Assembly (NCBI GenBank): GCA_000750105.3
Contig: JPHH03000063.1
Span: forward strand, 119,719 to 183,718
From: Tolypocladium sp. Sup5 PDA-1
Taxonomy: Eukaryota; Ascomycota; Sordariomycetes; Hypocreales; Ophiocordycipitaceae
DNA length: 64,000 nucleotides
Direction: 5' to 3'
The notes beneath the pieces were generated by a model that worked only from the letters and a program-made list of their open reading frames with translations, was not told the DNA's origin and did not search any database. The stretch's first letter is position 1. Every line of letters begins with the position of its first letter. Made by a program: the position numbers and the translations under genes. Shown here in pieces: positions 44,401 through 56,300 of this stretch.

Positions 44401-44928
44401 TCCGCGAGCAGGCCGTTCCATGTGGTAATCGCGAGCGCAAACTAGGCCGTGGTCAGCATCAAGATCGTCTTGCCCCGCGTATCAGGCACCTCCGTCCCAT
44501 ACCTGAAAGTTCTGGCTATTGAGCCTCTCCACCCTCCTGATGGCACATAGCGGAAAGGTGAAGCCATTGCCGCTCGGTCCGGCGCCGTGGGTCTGGCCGG
44601 TAAAGGCGGACGAGGTGGAAGTGCTGGCCGACTGGGCGAAGCTGGAGGGCGTGGTGGAGAAGCACATGTAGGCCTCGGAGAGGTGCAGCTTGCCGGCGTA
44701 ATGCCATCCTCGCTCCTGGTCCTTGTCGCCGCGGGTGGCGTTGGAGGGCGGGATGGTGAGCTCGGCGTTGATCTCGTAGAGGGGCGTCTGGGAGGCGGGC
44801 AGGCGGAACTGGCTCTGGAAGAGCGAGGCCTTGGAGGGGTTGCGGTCGGAGCTGGAGAGGTTCAGGCCCTGGGTCGGGTCGATGAGCTGCTGGGCCTTTT
44901 GCACGATGTTGGTGAAGTTGGAGAACAT
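41484..44928 (-). CDS. GRAM-TBC-EF-hand RabGAP (Gyp2/Mdr1 type)
   Basis: Two exons (44928-44503, 44441-41484) encode 1127 aa; the 61-nt intron joins RLNSQNFQ to FALAITTWNG. A GRAM-type domain lies at about 60-200 (HYAGKLHLSEAYMCFST, FPLCAIRRVERLNSQNF). The TBC domain spans about 280-500 with the catalytic fingers: arginine in IRVGLPNRLRGEIWELTSGS and glutamine in INADVGYCQAMNIVVAALLI (here VNADVGYCQAMN). EF-hand-like loops follow: KKWDVDGNSALTLQNVV and ELYDDNGDGKVDREGILRIS, the second with a full set of calcium-type ligands. The C-terminal 300 residues are acidic and Ser-rich with a DDDDDDD run. Yeast Mdr1/Gyp2 stimulates Rab GTPase hydrolysis in traffic; which Rab is used here cannot be told. 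Confidence 0.94.
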
Positions 44929-46690
44929 GGTATCGGTGTCCGTCTCGGTCAGCGACGCCGCATGGCGGGTGCAACGCAAGGGGGGTTCGTGAGGCGGGCG
45001 ATGCGGCCGCGGATTCTGGGGAGCGGGAGCGGCGATGGAGGCGTATCGTGCGCAATTGGCAGGGGAGACGGCGGTGTCTCGAGCGATGCGAGGTTGTTTT
45101 GGGTGGTGGTGGTGGTGGTTGATGGAATGGATGCGATGGATGGATGGATGGATGGATGGATGGAGGTTAGGAGGGCTAACTGGGCTTGCTGGGCTGGCAC
45201 CAGGAGCTGCGGCCAGTGCTGACGCGCCAAGCTAGGGCGAGGTGCCTGGGAGCCGCAACCTCAGCGCCTGACAACTAGAATGCTGGTGGGCTAGCGCGCC
45301 CGAGCTCCCCAATGTTGACTGCCAGTGTTGGCCGCATGCCTCCACGGTCTGCGGGGCCCACCTCAGGCTCCTCCACTACTAGTTATTTAGGTAGTTAGCA
45401 GCGGCCCGTTCGAGGAGGGGCAAGTGAGCTCTGTCCCCTATCACGAGGGCCGCATGACCAAGTGGCTTCTGCAAACTGCCTACCCTAGACCCTTCGGGGA
45501 CCTCCGAGACTGCGCCGGCAGCAATGGTCACCAAGACAGTGCAGAGGGAGGATCTACGACATGGATTTGCTTGGTCTCTCATCTGGCCGCGCGGGGAGGC
45601 ATCGTGGGCATATCACTTGGTTGAGTCGCATGGATGCTCCTGGCTCGCATGCTGGAGCAAGTCGGCCACCCAACATGTCCCTGGTCTAGCAACCTCCCGT
45701 CCGCTTCCTCGACGAACGAGACTGGAGGCTTACGCATGCAAGATGGAGAGTTCCAGGCTGCATCAGATGCCATGGTCAAACCATGCACGGTTGCAGCGCA
45801 AACGCCGCCTCACACAACACCATGCGGGCCCAAGCACACCAACCCGCCATCCATGTAGACGACCCCATACATATAGTACAGTCTCCGCTGACTGCCCCCT
45901 CGCCTGGCCCGTCCAGCCATCCGGGACGCAGCCGTCCCAGCCCAACGCCATGCGCAGATGCAACATTGAGTGTCGTACGGAGTAGCAAGTTAATATCTGT
46001 CTCCCCCGCCCGATCGGTAGGAACCACCACCTCACTCTATCGTCTCTGCGTCCGTCCACGACGACGGGACCTTGCCTCGTCTACCTATCAACTCGGCCCG
46101 CGGCATCTGCATGGGACCGGCCGCACGCACACGCCGCACGGCGGTGGTTCGTCTGACGTGAAGAAACGCATCGAACGAAGCCGCTGTGCTCGCTGGAGCC
46201 GCTGACGGACTAAGCGTCCCAGTTGCGTCATTGCCCGCCCAGCGGCGGCGGCGGCTCCATCGCCTGGCCTCCACCAACCGCCACCACTTACACGCACGCA
46301 AATCCGCCTCGTCTCACCTGAACCTCCGTCCCATCACCTCCCCCGCCATCAAACCCGCATCACCGACGACGACGACGGCGCCGGCGACAGCCAACACGCA
46401 CCCGTCTCCTCACGCCGCCCACGCCCGTCGCCCGCGCCCCTGCCATGGTCCAATTGGCCCTGTAGCAGGAGAAAATTCCCCGAACCCCCGAAACCCTCCC
46501 CCCCCTCGCGGCGCGCGTAGCCTCGGCGCAACCAACGGACGAACCCGCCACCCGGGAGGCCAGGCCAGGCCGGGCCATGGACCGCACCTGAAACGAGTCG
46601 CATCGAAAGGACCAGGACTGCCCGAACCCGCGAGAGCCTGGCCAGGACCGCCAGCGACAACCTCCTCACTTCTCCTGCAGAGGCCTTGCA
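44929..46690. other. Divergent promoter region of RabGAP and PKA-type kinase genes
   Basis: A 1.76-kb space with a GATG tetranucleotide array (listed separately) about 210 bases upstream of the RabGAP ATG. The 400 bases before 46691 are C-rich and Arg/Pro-coding only by chance, probably 5' leader of the kinase. No gene seen. Confidence 0.55.
45135..45164. repeat. (GATG)n microsatellite
   Basis: About seven and a half uninterrupted copies of GATG, preceded by related ATGGAATGGATGC sequence and a GGT trinucleotide run at about 45105-45120. Confidence 0.9.
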
Positions 46691-47968
46691 ATGGCGGCGA
46701 CGGTCGCAAACTCGCAGTCGGCCATGACGACGCTGGCGTCGGGGTCCTCCTCGTCTCCCCACGTCCACGACGGCGGCCAGGATAGCGACCCCCTGCCGCC
46801 GACGCGCAACTTTGAGCCCGGCAACTTTACCCTCGTGCGGACGCTGGGCACCGGTATGCTCCTCTCCCTCCCGCTTCTACTCGTCGAGGCACAGCGCTGA
46901 CTTCACTTCCGCAGGCACCTTTGCCCGCGTCTGCCTCGTCCGTCCCGCCGCCGCCACGACGCCCCTCGACCAGGACCCCGACCCCGAAATCTACGCCCTC
47001 AAGATCCTGCGCAAGACCGAGGTCATCAAGCTCAAGCAGGTCGACCACGTGCGCCACGAGCGCGCCGTCCTCGCCGACGTCGCGGGGCACCCCTTCATCA
47101 CCAACCTGCTCGCCTCCTTCTCCGACCGCGACTCGCTCTACATGCTGCTCGACTACGTCCCCGGCGGCGAGCTCTTCAGCTACCTGCGCAAGCTGCGCCG
47201 CTTCGACGAGCCCGTCGCCCGCTTCTACGCCGCCGAGATCGTCCTCGTACTCGAGTACCTGCACGAGCAACAGGGCGGCGTCGCCTACCGCGACCTCAAG
47301 CCCGAGAACCTGCTGCTCGACCGCGATGGCCACATCAAGCTCGTCGACTTTGGCTTCGCCAAGCGCCTCGGCCACCACCACGACGACCGCCCCGTCGAGA
47401 CGTACACCCTGTGCGGCACCCCCGAGTACCTGGCCCCGGAGGTCATCCACAACAAGGGCCACACCACCGCCGTCGACTGGTGGGCGCTGGGCATCCTGAT
47501 CTACGAGTTCCTAACGGGCTACCCGCCCTTTTGGCACCAGAATCCCATCGAAATCTATAAGCAGTGGGCCTCTCTTCTCTTTCTCTCTCTCTCTCTTGTA
47601 CTCCCCTGAATCTCTCCGAGTTTGTCCTAACGCAGATCAGGATCGTCGAGAAGCCCGTCACGTTCCCCCACGACCCGCCCATCTCGGACGAGGCCAAGGA
47701 CCTCATCCGCTCCCTCTGCACCATCGACCGCTCCCGCCGCCTCGGCAACATCAGTGGCGGCGCCGCCCGCGTCAAGGCCCACCCCTTCTTCCGCGGCGTC
47801 GACTGGGACGACGTCCTGGCCCGCCGCCGCTCGGGCCCCATCCTGCCCCCCGTGCGCTACCCCGGCGACGCCCAGTGCTTCGACACGTACCCCGAGGACG
47901 ACGGCAAGCGGGCCGACTACACGCCCGAGATGGCCCAGCAGTACGACCGGTACTTTGAGGACTTTTGA
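46691..47968 (+). CDS. cAMP-dependent protein kinase catalytic subunit (PkaC2-like)
   Basis: Three exons (46691-46853, 46915-47563, 47641-47968) encode 379 aa. The kinase domain starts near residue 45 with the Gly-rich loop LGTGTFARV and VAIK-equivalent YALKILRKTEV. The catalytic loop is YRDLKPENLLLD, the magnesium loop VDFGFAKR and the activation segment TYTLCGTPEYLAPEVIHNKG with the PKA-type Thr before LCGTPEYLAPE. DWWALGILIYEFLTGYPPFW and HQNPIEIYKQIVEKPVTFPH follow, and the tail ends in the PIF-type FEDF. The N-terminus is short, and HQNPIEIYKQIVEK resembles the second, divergent PKA catalytic subunit of filamentous fungi rather than the main PkaC1. The second intron uses GTGGGC as donor and ATCAG as end; this join is required to keep the kinase core in frame. 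Confidence 0.92.
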
Positions 47969-48494
47969 GACTGGTGCCCGAGGACTACTCTTGAGACGGG
48001 GTGTAAGCGGGCAGGAGAAGTATATAGGAGGCACCCACAGCGTGGCATCGCACATTGCTTAACTCTTCTTTTGGATTCCAACGACAAACATTACATCGGG
48101 ACACGGCGTTCCAAGGCGCCAATTCTATGGGGTTGGTTGCAAGGGGGCTTATTATTGGAAAGCGGGAGACCAACCCTTGTGGAGTCACGACCAAGAACAT
48201 ATCAGTGCCATTTTCATTCTCATAGCGGCTTGTTCATACTGACGAGATGCTTCCCCGTGTGATTGATATTTCCCATGTGGTTATTGTTTGTACATTCGTG
48301 ACTCGTGTGCACGTGGCGCAAAACAGCACCGCGTGCCTACCATGGATATGCTCTTAGTGTTTACGCCGCCTCGCCTGTATGCCCAACATCCCCGATAAAC
48401 ATACTCTAACCCTGTCCTGCCCCCATCTACGCCAGAACATCAGATAAGAATGCCCGCGTCACGACACGCATGCAACGATCTCGCGTCTCCTCCT
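47969..48494. other. Convergent 3' flanks of kinase and phosphatase genes
   Basis: No coding ORF, repeat or RNA gene recognised. Confidence 0.6.
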
Positions 48495-50084
48495 CTAAGC
48501 CGTCTTGTATAGGTAGTAACCCGCAAAGCCCGCCACCAGCAACGTCGCCAGGATCCACGCCCCCTCCTTGGTGCTCCAGAGGAACATGCTCCATCCCACG
48601 GCCCGTTCCTTCTGGCGCGCCGCCTTGCGCCGCTCCCAGGCCTCCGGGTCAATCTCCACGGGGAGGCGGATGCGCGGGTCCGTCGAGGCGTCGGCCTCGC
48701 TGCTCTGGAGGAGGGACACCGGGGGGGCCATGTCGCCGGGCGAGACCAGGGGCACGTCGACGCGCAGGTAGACGGGGCGGTGGTCGCTGGTTCGCAGGAG
48801 GGGCAGAGCGTCGTAGGCACGGACGATGATGCGCGGCGCATCGCGGCGCGCCTTGACCCACGACGGGAGGTCCAGATAGAGCACTCGGTCCGTCCAGCTC
48901 GGGTAGCGGTGTGACGCAAACTCCCACGGCACGTCCGTCTCCTCTTCTTCACGGCCGTTGGGCGGCTGCACGACATACTTGTACGTCGGCGGGAACCGCA
49001 CCTCGTACTCCGCCAGCCCATGCATCGTCCTCCCGGCAGTCCGCTCGCGCGTCAGCTGGTCCAGGGGGAAGAACGTCGGGTAGTAGTGCTCCGACTCTGG
49101 GTCGAGGCTCGGGAAGGCGGCGTTGGGGGGCGGAGACGTGGTTGATATGCGGTAGTTGAGGTCGCCGGCGACGAAGAGGTGCGACGAGGGCTTGTAGACG
49201 GATATGTCGTGGAGCTGCTGCTGCAGCTGGGCATGCTGTCTGTGATGCTCATCCTGCAACAGACGATGCCGCTCCGGGGCCTCGTCGTCGTCCGAGCTGC
49301 CCGGCGACGAGGTCCCCTCTCTGCTCCGGATTCTGTCCACCACCGTCTCTGGGTTCTCAAACGTCAGGCCGCGCATTATGGCGGCCCAGTTGGCATTGCG
49401 CCGCGGCAGATTCCACTCCATGGCCGCCAGATGCGTCGCCACAAAGGTCAGCTCCGTCGACCGCTCACCGTCGCCCACGCCGTAGAGCGCTCTCAGCCCC
49501 ACGGCGCCCTTGTTGCCCATCTCGGCGGCACCAAAGCCGACTTCCGCCTCTTGCAGGTCCCTCACGCGGGCAGCGTCCCTGGCGAACAGCAGTATCGCCG
49601 TGTAGCCCACATTGTGCGCCCTGACTAGTGTGTATTGCCTCTTCCTGTTCTTCGTAGCCTCTGTTGGCGTCACCGATACCACGTCCTGGTCTCGCTCGCC
49701 GCCATGCCGCAACGCAGCGAGGTTGATGGCCTCGTCGAACCGCGCAACGTATGGGTTGAGGAAGTAGTCGCCGATGAACGCCTGGCTCAGCGGTGCGATT
49801 TCCTGCAGGGAGCTTCAGGGGGCCAATGTTAGCACAAGGCGGTCCGCTCCCCAGGCGCTCTCACGCCCGTCCAGCCAGAACCGGGAGCTTTCTTACAGGA
49901 CCACGAGGTCGGGTAGTCCCGTCGCATTCTGGCCAAACGCCGACTGCAGGTGGGTGGCAAAGACGCCGGGATTGATCAGGCTTTTGGCGCAATTAAAGGT
50001 CAGGACCAGCAGGTCGAGCGTCGAGGGCGCCATGCTTGAGCTGCGGTCTGGCGCGTCGAGGTCGACGGCTGTCGACGTCGCCAT
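48495..50084 (-). CDS. Inositol polyphosphate 5-phosphatase-like protein, tail-anchored
   Basis: Two exons (50084-49897, 49812-48495) encode 501 aa. Joining restores LPDLVVLSLQEIAPLSQAFI, the first IPPc/endonuclease-fold motif with its catalytic Glu. Further motifs are GFGAAEMGNKGAVGLRALYG, VATHLAAMEWNLPRRNANW, LFVAGDLNYRISTTSP (GDLNYR is diagnostic of inositol 5-phosphatases), YPSWTDRVLY (P-W-DR-L) and LLRTSDHRPVYLRV (SDHRPV). The C-terminus ends in a single hydrophobic helix, GAWILATLLVAGFAGYYLYK, right before the stop, so it looks tail-anchored (ER or other endomembrane). It likely removes the 5-phosphate from PI(4,5)P2 or a soluble inositol phosphate; the substrate is inferred only from the family. 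The start at MATSTAVDLD (50084) is chosen; MAPSTLDLL (50033) is an alternative. Confidence 0.92.
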
Positions 50085-51813
50085 TGAGGATGCAAGGGCT
50101 GGGCTCTGCCGATCCGATCTCAGGTAGGCTGAGAGATGGTCACTGCTGGCAGGTACGTACTGGCGCTGGGCAGCAGCAGCTGGTAGAGGCGGTGGCTTGC
50201 GTGCAGGTGGCTGAGCTGAGCTGAGCTGCAACTCTCAGGCACCTGGCGCCTACAACGCGGGGTCGGTTCGGATGTCCAAAAATGGCAATGGATCAGGCCC
50301 TGGTGATTCGGGCTGAGGCTCAGAGATAAGTAAGCAGCAGCTCCAGGCAAGACGAGGGCATCGCCGAGCGCGGGTTCGTGTCTATATATGCGTAACCTCT
50401 AAACGACGCCTCGGCCTAGTCATGATGAACTGTACATACCCTGGTGGTTGGCTTCGTCCACTTTTGGCTTCTGCCACGGGCCAGGGCTGACTCGTGGACC
50501 GTTCGACAGGCCACGGCGCACTAGCTGCCGCTGCGCACATGTGACCATGCCATCCTCGTGAGGTTACTCGTCACTCACGCGACCTCGTCATGGCTGTGCC
50601 TGCAACGTCTGCTCATGGCGTAGCAGCCTTATACGGAGCTTTTTCGACTTCCACAGTCACATCTTGGCACCTTGCCCGTTTCTAGAGCCGCAGAGCACTT
50701 GACGAACACAAACGATCAATTTCAATAGACTGCCTGACGTATGCTGGTTGGCCTGCTTCCCGTACCCCATTCTGAGAGGTCCGTTGCTCCCATGTCGAGC
50801 GTCACTCATCAGCCAGACTGTGGCAGCCTGGCTGCCCATGCATCTCGACAACGAAAGGACGGTGCGAGGTGACGTCGTGGTTTGGTTGGTTGACTGGACT
50901 CCAGACATGCGGTATGCTCAAGCCTCACAAGTGTATTCACCTCCACCGGGACGTCAGTTCCACAACCATGGCCATGCCAGTACCCCAAGTGATACCATGA
51001 TGCCACCCGGCGCGTGATGGCCCTGTCTGGATTGCCTCGACAGAAATTGACGAGAGCTGCATGGTGTCGAAGCAGCATCGGGTAATGCCTCCAGAACATG
51101 GCCATCCAGCCACTCAAGCTAGGCTCCTCAACCCCTGATACCTCCCCAGAAGCCGTACCCGGCGGTGCGAGTCCAAAATCAGAATCCGAAAGGTGTGAAT
51201 GTTGATGTGCAGTATTAGTGACCAAAGAAAGGTAAGGAAATGCCTGCTGAGAGGAACGCAGCTGTACCGCAACGACTGATACTGGGCCCTAGAGGATGGA
51301 GGTTGTGAGGATCTCCAGGGCGTCGTTAGCATCCGGGCATCTCGCAGCTGCGGGAGCTCTGAATGGCCCCATGAGCACGGGCTTGCCCAACAAAGAGGCT
51401 TGCCACGGATTCATGGTTGTGCGGTGGTCCAACGAGGCAGATCACCGGACATGCCGTTCAGATGCAGGTCCAAAAGGCAGAGAGGCCGTCGATGGTTGCA
51501 AGCAAGCTTGCCGCCACTGACACCCCAATGCCGTTCAGAGTCATCCGAGCCATGCGTTAAGAGAGCCGTAAGATGCGTCGAAGAACGAGATAAAGCAATG
51601 CGTAGGAAATGTTGAAGGAGAAACAAGTGCGACCGCAAGGAGATCCGATGAATCGACCAGAGCCTGTAGACGGAGCGGGCGCTCAAGTCGCCGCTCGGTT
51701 TGCCAATCTGTGGAGGCGTCCAGGAATGTCAACAAAGGGCGGTTCTCCCAGCTTCTCGGCCGCCATTTCGATTCGAGTCCCGCAAGTGAGGAGAGTGGGG
51801 GCCATTTCGCAAA
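50085..51813. other. Intergenic, 1.7 kb, no convincing gene
   Basis: Between the phosphatase start and the CK1 stop, both minus. Short ORFs overlap on both strands (50809-51225 minus, 51609-51935 plus) without coding bias or recognisable motifs; the second overlaps the CK1 3' exon. Holds the phosphatase promoter and CK1 3' flank. Confidence 0.5.
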
Positions 51814-53380
51814 TCATTTCGGTCGATAGCTGCCAGAGGCATAGTTCGCTCCCTTTGAAGCAGAGCGTAGCCTGTTTATCGTCCACTGAGTCAGCCATAG
51901 TTGTCAGCACATTTTCCCATCGGCCAGCGGTATAAAGCACACTAAACACGCGGAGGAAAATGAATTCCTTACAAGGAATGGTTTACTTTGGGCTGGGCTG
52001 GTCAGACACTCACATCCTGTCGCTGCCGCCAATGGCGCGGTTGGTATCCGGAGTGTCAACGCCAGCACCAGATCCACGTTCAAGCATCTTGCGGCGAGAG
52101 CTGGGAATCGCGTTGGGCTTGGCAGTACCGCTCTGGCCGGCGGTGGCGGCGGTGCGCGAGGCACGGGCCTTGTCGTCCTCATCCGGGTTGGTCTGGCCGG
52201 CGGCCTGGGCAATGGCCTGGGCGTTCTTCTGGTACTTGTAGACGGTCCAGTCAAAGACGTAGTCGTACTGGAAGCCCTCACGGACAAAGAGATCGCGGAA
52301 GATCTTACGCAAGTAAGAGTAGTCGGGCTTGTCGTCGAAGCGGAGGGATCGAGTGTAGTTGAGGTAGATGGCGAACTCGTTAGGGAAGCCACGGCAGAGG
52401 ACCTCGGTGGGAGTCGTCATCTTCTTCTCCATGATGCGGTCGTACTTCTGCTTCTTGGTGGCAGCCTTGAGGCCCTGCCAGGGGAGGGAGCCGCGGCAAA
52501 AGTACAGCATGACGTAGCCGAGAGACTCCATGTCATCACGGCGAGACTGCTCGACACCCAGATGGGTGTTGATGGAGGCGTAACGGGCCGTGCCCGTCAG
52601 GTTCTTGTTCTCACGGTAAGGGATGTGGAAGTGAGTCTTGGGGTCGCGGTACTTCTTGGCCAGGCCAAAGTCGATAACGTTGACCTGGTTGCCACGCTTG
52701 CCGATGCCCATGAGGAAGTTGTCAGGCTTGATGTCGCGGTGGATGAACGACTTGGCGTGGATGTACTCGATGCGGGAGATGAGCTGGTCCGCGAGGAGCA
52801 GGACGGTCTTGAGGGAGAATTTGCGGTTGCAAAAGTTGAAGAGGTCCTCCAAGCTGGGGCCGAGAAGGTCGAGAACCATGGCATTGTAGTCACACTCGGT
52901 GCCGAACCAGCGGACAAAGGGGATGCCAACGCCGCCGGCGAGCGACTTGTAGACGCGAGCCTCATACTCAAGCTGGGGGTGCTTGGCCTTGACGGACTCG
53001 AGCTTGATGGCAATCTCCTCGCCGGAGATGATGTTGGTGCCGAGGTAGATGTCACCAAAGGAGCCGGAACCGATCTTTCGGCCGATGCGGTATTTGTTAC
53101 CGACGCGAAGATCCTGGATAGTCATGTTAGTCTGCGTGTTCCCATATTTCAAGCCGTAGAGGCCAGTCGTCAAGTGTGCAGCGGCCACCATGGCTAGGAT
53201 GCGGAGCGGAGCGAGACCAGTCTCCTTGCAAACGGCAGTCTCGTCGAGTGTCTCTTGGGCGTTTTGGCCTCTTTCTTTCCCTTCTCTTTCTGGGTCTCCG
53301 GCATTCGAGGCATCGATAGTTGCGTCTGCAGAGGAGAGGGAGAGGGTAGAGGGCGAGGGATTGCCTACCATGGTCGTCAT
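51814..53380 (-). CDS. CKI1: Casein kinase I, delta/epsilon (Hrr25/CkiA) type
   Basis: Three exons (53380-53369, 53113-52014, 51871-51814) encode 389 aa (1170 nt, divisible by 3). The first exon is 12 nt, ATG ACG ACC ATG, followed by a 255-nt intron ending ACTAACATGACTATCCAG, so the protein starts MTTMDLRVGNKYRIGRKIGS as in Aspergillus CkiA. The kinase core shows GSGSFGDIYLGTNI, IAIKLESVK, FIHRDIKPDNFLMG, VIDFGLAKKYRDPKTHFHIP, NLTGTARYASINTHLGVEQS and LGYVMLYFCRGSLPWQGLKA, all CK1 hallmarks. A 142-nt last intron starts at a GTGAGT whose TGA would otherwise end the frame at 52010; splicing adds the tail LRSASKGANYASGSYRPK. CK1 of this class acts in cell cycle, morphogenesis, DNA repair and, in Neurospora, the circadian clock. 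Confidence 0.93.
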
Positions 53381-56300
53381 GTTGGCGGACGGTTGCGAGT
53401 GCTTCGTTCCACGCGGGAAGGAAGCAAACTCGTCACGTTATACCACACCTAAGTGTTGTCAAGTGCAAGCCCTAATGTTTGGCTGTGCGGCAGGTCAGCA
53501 ACGGTCGGTGAATGGTTGAGCGAATGATGGCCGAGATGGAAGAAAAGGCGCTGGCAGACGGCTAAGTGTGGACAGCTGCGCAGGCTCTGACGGGCTGCCA
53601 ACGCCACCGGGCGAAGTTCGGTGCAGATCAATCCGTGGCCGGCCGGCCCAGGGAGAGTCGGGTCAGGCTTCCCAGCGCAGCCGCCTGGGCACCCACGAAC
53701 ACGATGCGGGCAAAAAAGGGAATGTGTACTCGTAGGGGAAGAGGGAAATGCACAGCTTGAACGCTGCAACGGGAGAGGGGATTTTGGGCTGTTGGGTGCG
53801 TAGGTACATACCTGCACGGGGGGTTTATTGGGATGCGGAGGCGGTCAGAACACGAGCGTGCGTTTGTGCGTGCGTGCGTGCAGAGCCTCTAGCTGGCGGA
53901 CGGCTGACGGGGTGGCGGTGACGAGGAACAAGGCGCTGCTGCTGCTGCTCGGGCTCAGGCTGTTGAGGCTGCCGACGAGGAATCGAGACAGGGCAGTCAA
54001 GTCGTCGAGCGGTCGAAGTCGGATGATGCCTCGTCGGGGAGATGCGTGGGCGGCTTCCAGACAGAGACGTGATGCTCTGTCGGAGTCGTCGATTGAGGTC
54101 GCTGGCGATGGGGTGTGTGTGGGGGGTTGAAGAGGAAGAGGAGAGAGGGAGGGAGGGAGGGAGGGAGGGAGGGAGAAAGGCAAGGCGAGGAGAGGGGAAG
54201 CCTTGTGTTCCAGGGAGGGGAATGAGGGAAGCTCGGGCCGGGTAAGAACCTGGAAAAAAGGAATTCAGGCCCACTCTGGCACTCCCCAGCGGGCTGTCTG
54301 GCGCTGCCATCCACTGTCGCCGTGATCCCAGCGCTCGTCGGTGGCCATCCACAGTGGTTCACGCGCTGGTCACGGCCAGCCCGTGCCGTCGTTGGGGGCT
54401 GGGCCAGGCCTGAGGTGGCCTGAACGCGGCCCAATCGTGGATCTCCCTCTCCAACGCCCCCGCGCGCCCTTTGCCAACGCCAGCACCAAGCTGCAGACGC
54501 CGACTGCCACTGAAGTGCGTTGCGCCCTGCAACAACCAGGCTTGCGGTGCCAGCGGACGGACGGCCGCGAATGACGCCAATGGCGGCACGCGGGTTGCCT
54601 ACCTAACCGGGAAGCCTCATGGAAGCCCTTCAAACTGCCCGAGTTTAACATCATCTGCCGCGGTTTTGGGCGCCTCCTTGTTCCCGGGTCCACTGGCGTT
54701 GGCATGCAGGCAGGTGTAAGCGGGCCGCGGACGACTCAAGCGCGATTCCATGTGCCTCACTGGCACCGACTGCGCCGTTACATCGGAGGTGTACATGAGG
54801 CAACCGGGCTGATATCAGGACATGACCGGATGCGCCTTTTACTGCTGCCCGTGTCGGCGAGCTCTAGGCAATGCGATCACTCCGCATTTTGTGTACGAGT
54901 ATGTACAATCAGCCACACTCTGTATGGCCGCGGGCATATCGAGCCAAGAACTCATGATGATGCAATGACCTCACCGCTTCATCTAGCAGTGGAACTTACC
55001 CGTCTATACGCGCTTGGATCTACTGACTCGACCAACGGCTACTATGCCTGCGCACGGTATGTATTCTCTTGATTGAGTTTGTTGAGAACTGACATTATCG
55101 AGGGGCATGATTCGTCACCGCTGCCGCCTCCTACCTCATCGTCAACTCAAGGACGCTCAAGCGCCCTATTCGCAACCTACTGTGAGCCATGTCCTCGGCG
55201 TTGAAACTTGGACCATCGAATGGAAGCCTGCAGCAACCGCCTCGGCTCGCTGTTAATGAGCGCCACAGACCCTCGTCCTTTGCCGTTGATTCTTCTCGTT
55301 GGAGGATCGATCGACAACGGTGCCATGGCATGGACGTCGGGGAATTTCGTGGCGTCGCCGAGGGCCCGGGCCTGAAGAGCGAGCATTCGTCATGTTCATG
55401 CCGGCTCTCCTTTCCGAAGAGGGCAAACAAGTGACAGCAATGCTCGTGACAGACGCATATCTGTATCTCCCGCGCTTGAGTAAGTTGAGTGACTGTGGCA
55501 TAAAGTGGGATGCCGGCCAAGCCCGCGCGCGAATGCCTCTGCGGCCGAGGTTGGCGATGATTGCCACCGCCTTTTGGATGCCAATTCTAGCGTCACGCCT
55601 CATCAGTCAGGAACTGAGCGAAGCGGTGTCATCACAATCACCGCCTGTTTCTCGATAGTGCTCATATCCAGCCTCTCGACCGAAAAGCAAAAGGCTGGTT
55701 CCATGTTTGTTCATCCATCTGCCAAGCATTGCGTCTTGAAGCATCTCGGCCAGCAAACCAACAGACCTTGGCCAGCCCGCGCTTGGTGTCTCGGATGCTG
55801 GTCGTAGCCTGCTGTTTCCATCGGGCACCAACAGCTCCACACGGCGCATTCTGGACCTCTGGATCTCATTCTGGACTTTTGCTTGCTCTTCCCCCTAGGC
55901 AACCTTATGCAGCCTGAATCGCGGGCAGCGGCATTTGCGGCTCGTGGACAATAGCCGCGGCGACCCTACCGCAACCTGCCTAGGTGGCCCTCACCTGAAG
56001 GCAAGGCAAAACGGTACGGATAGGTGGTCAGCCGTCGACGGCCGGCACAGCCCGAAGCAGGTTTGCCTCGCGTTGCCCAAGGGCGTGCGTGTCTGGCCAA
56101 GTGTCTCTAGATGCGGGCGTGTCTTTTGTTTGTGCGCCTCGTCTTGTCGAGATGGTGCTTGTGTCGCCCACTGAGGCAACACGGAATACTAATCGAGTTT
56201 GTGTCATTTGCGTATGTCTAGCCGGTCCGAGACGGGCAGGCGGGCGTCCGTAGATGTCATGATTCATCTCATCACCAGGGCGTGCCCGCAAGATGGCGAA

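Noticed and set aside
51760..51800. tRNA-like word GATTCGAGTCC
   Set aside because: It resembles a T-arm, but no acceptor stem, D-arm or anticodon arm can be folded around it.
53126..53368. N-terminal extension of CK1 as the primary protein
   Set aside because: The ATG ACG ACC ATG | GTAGGC exon end and ACTAACATGACTATCCAG acceptor restore the conserved MTTMDLRVGNKYRIG start, so this is an intron by default; retention is kept only as a hypothesis in the findings.
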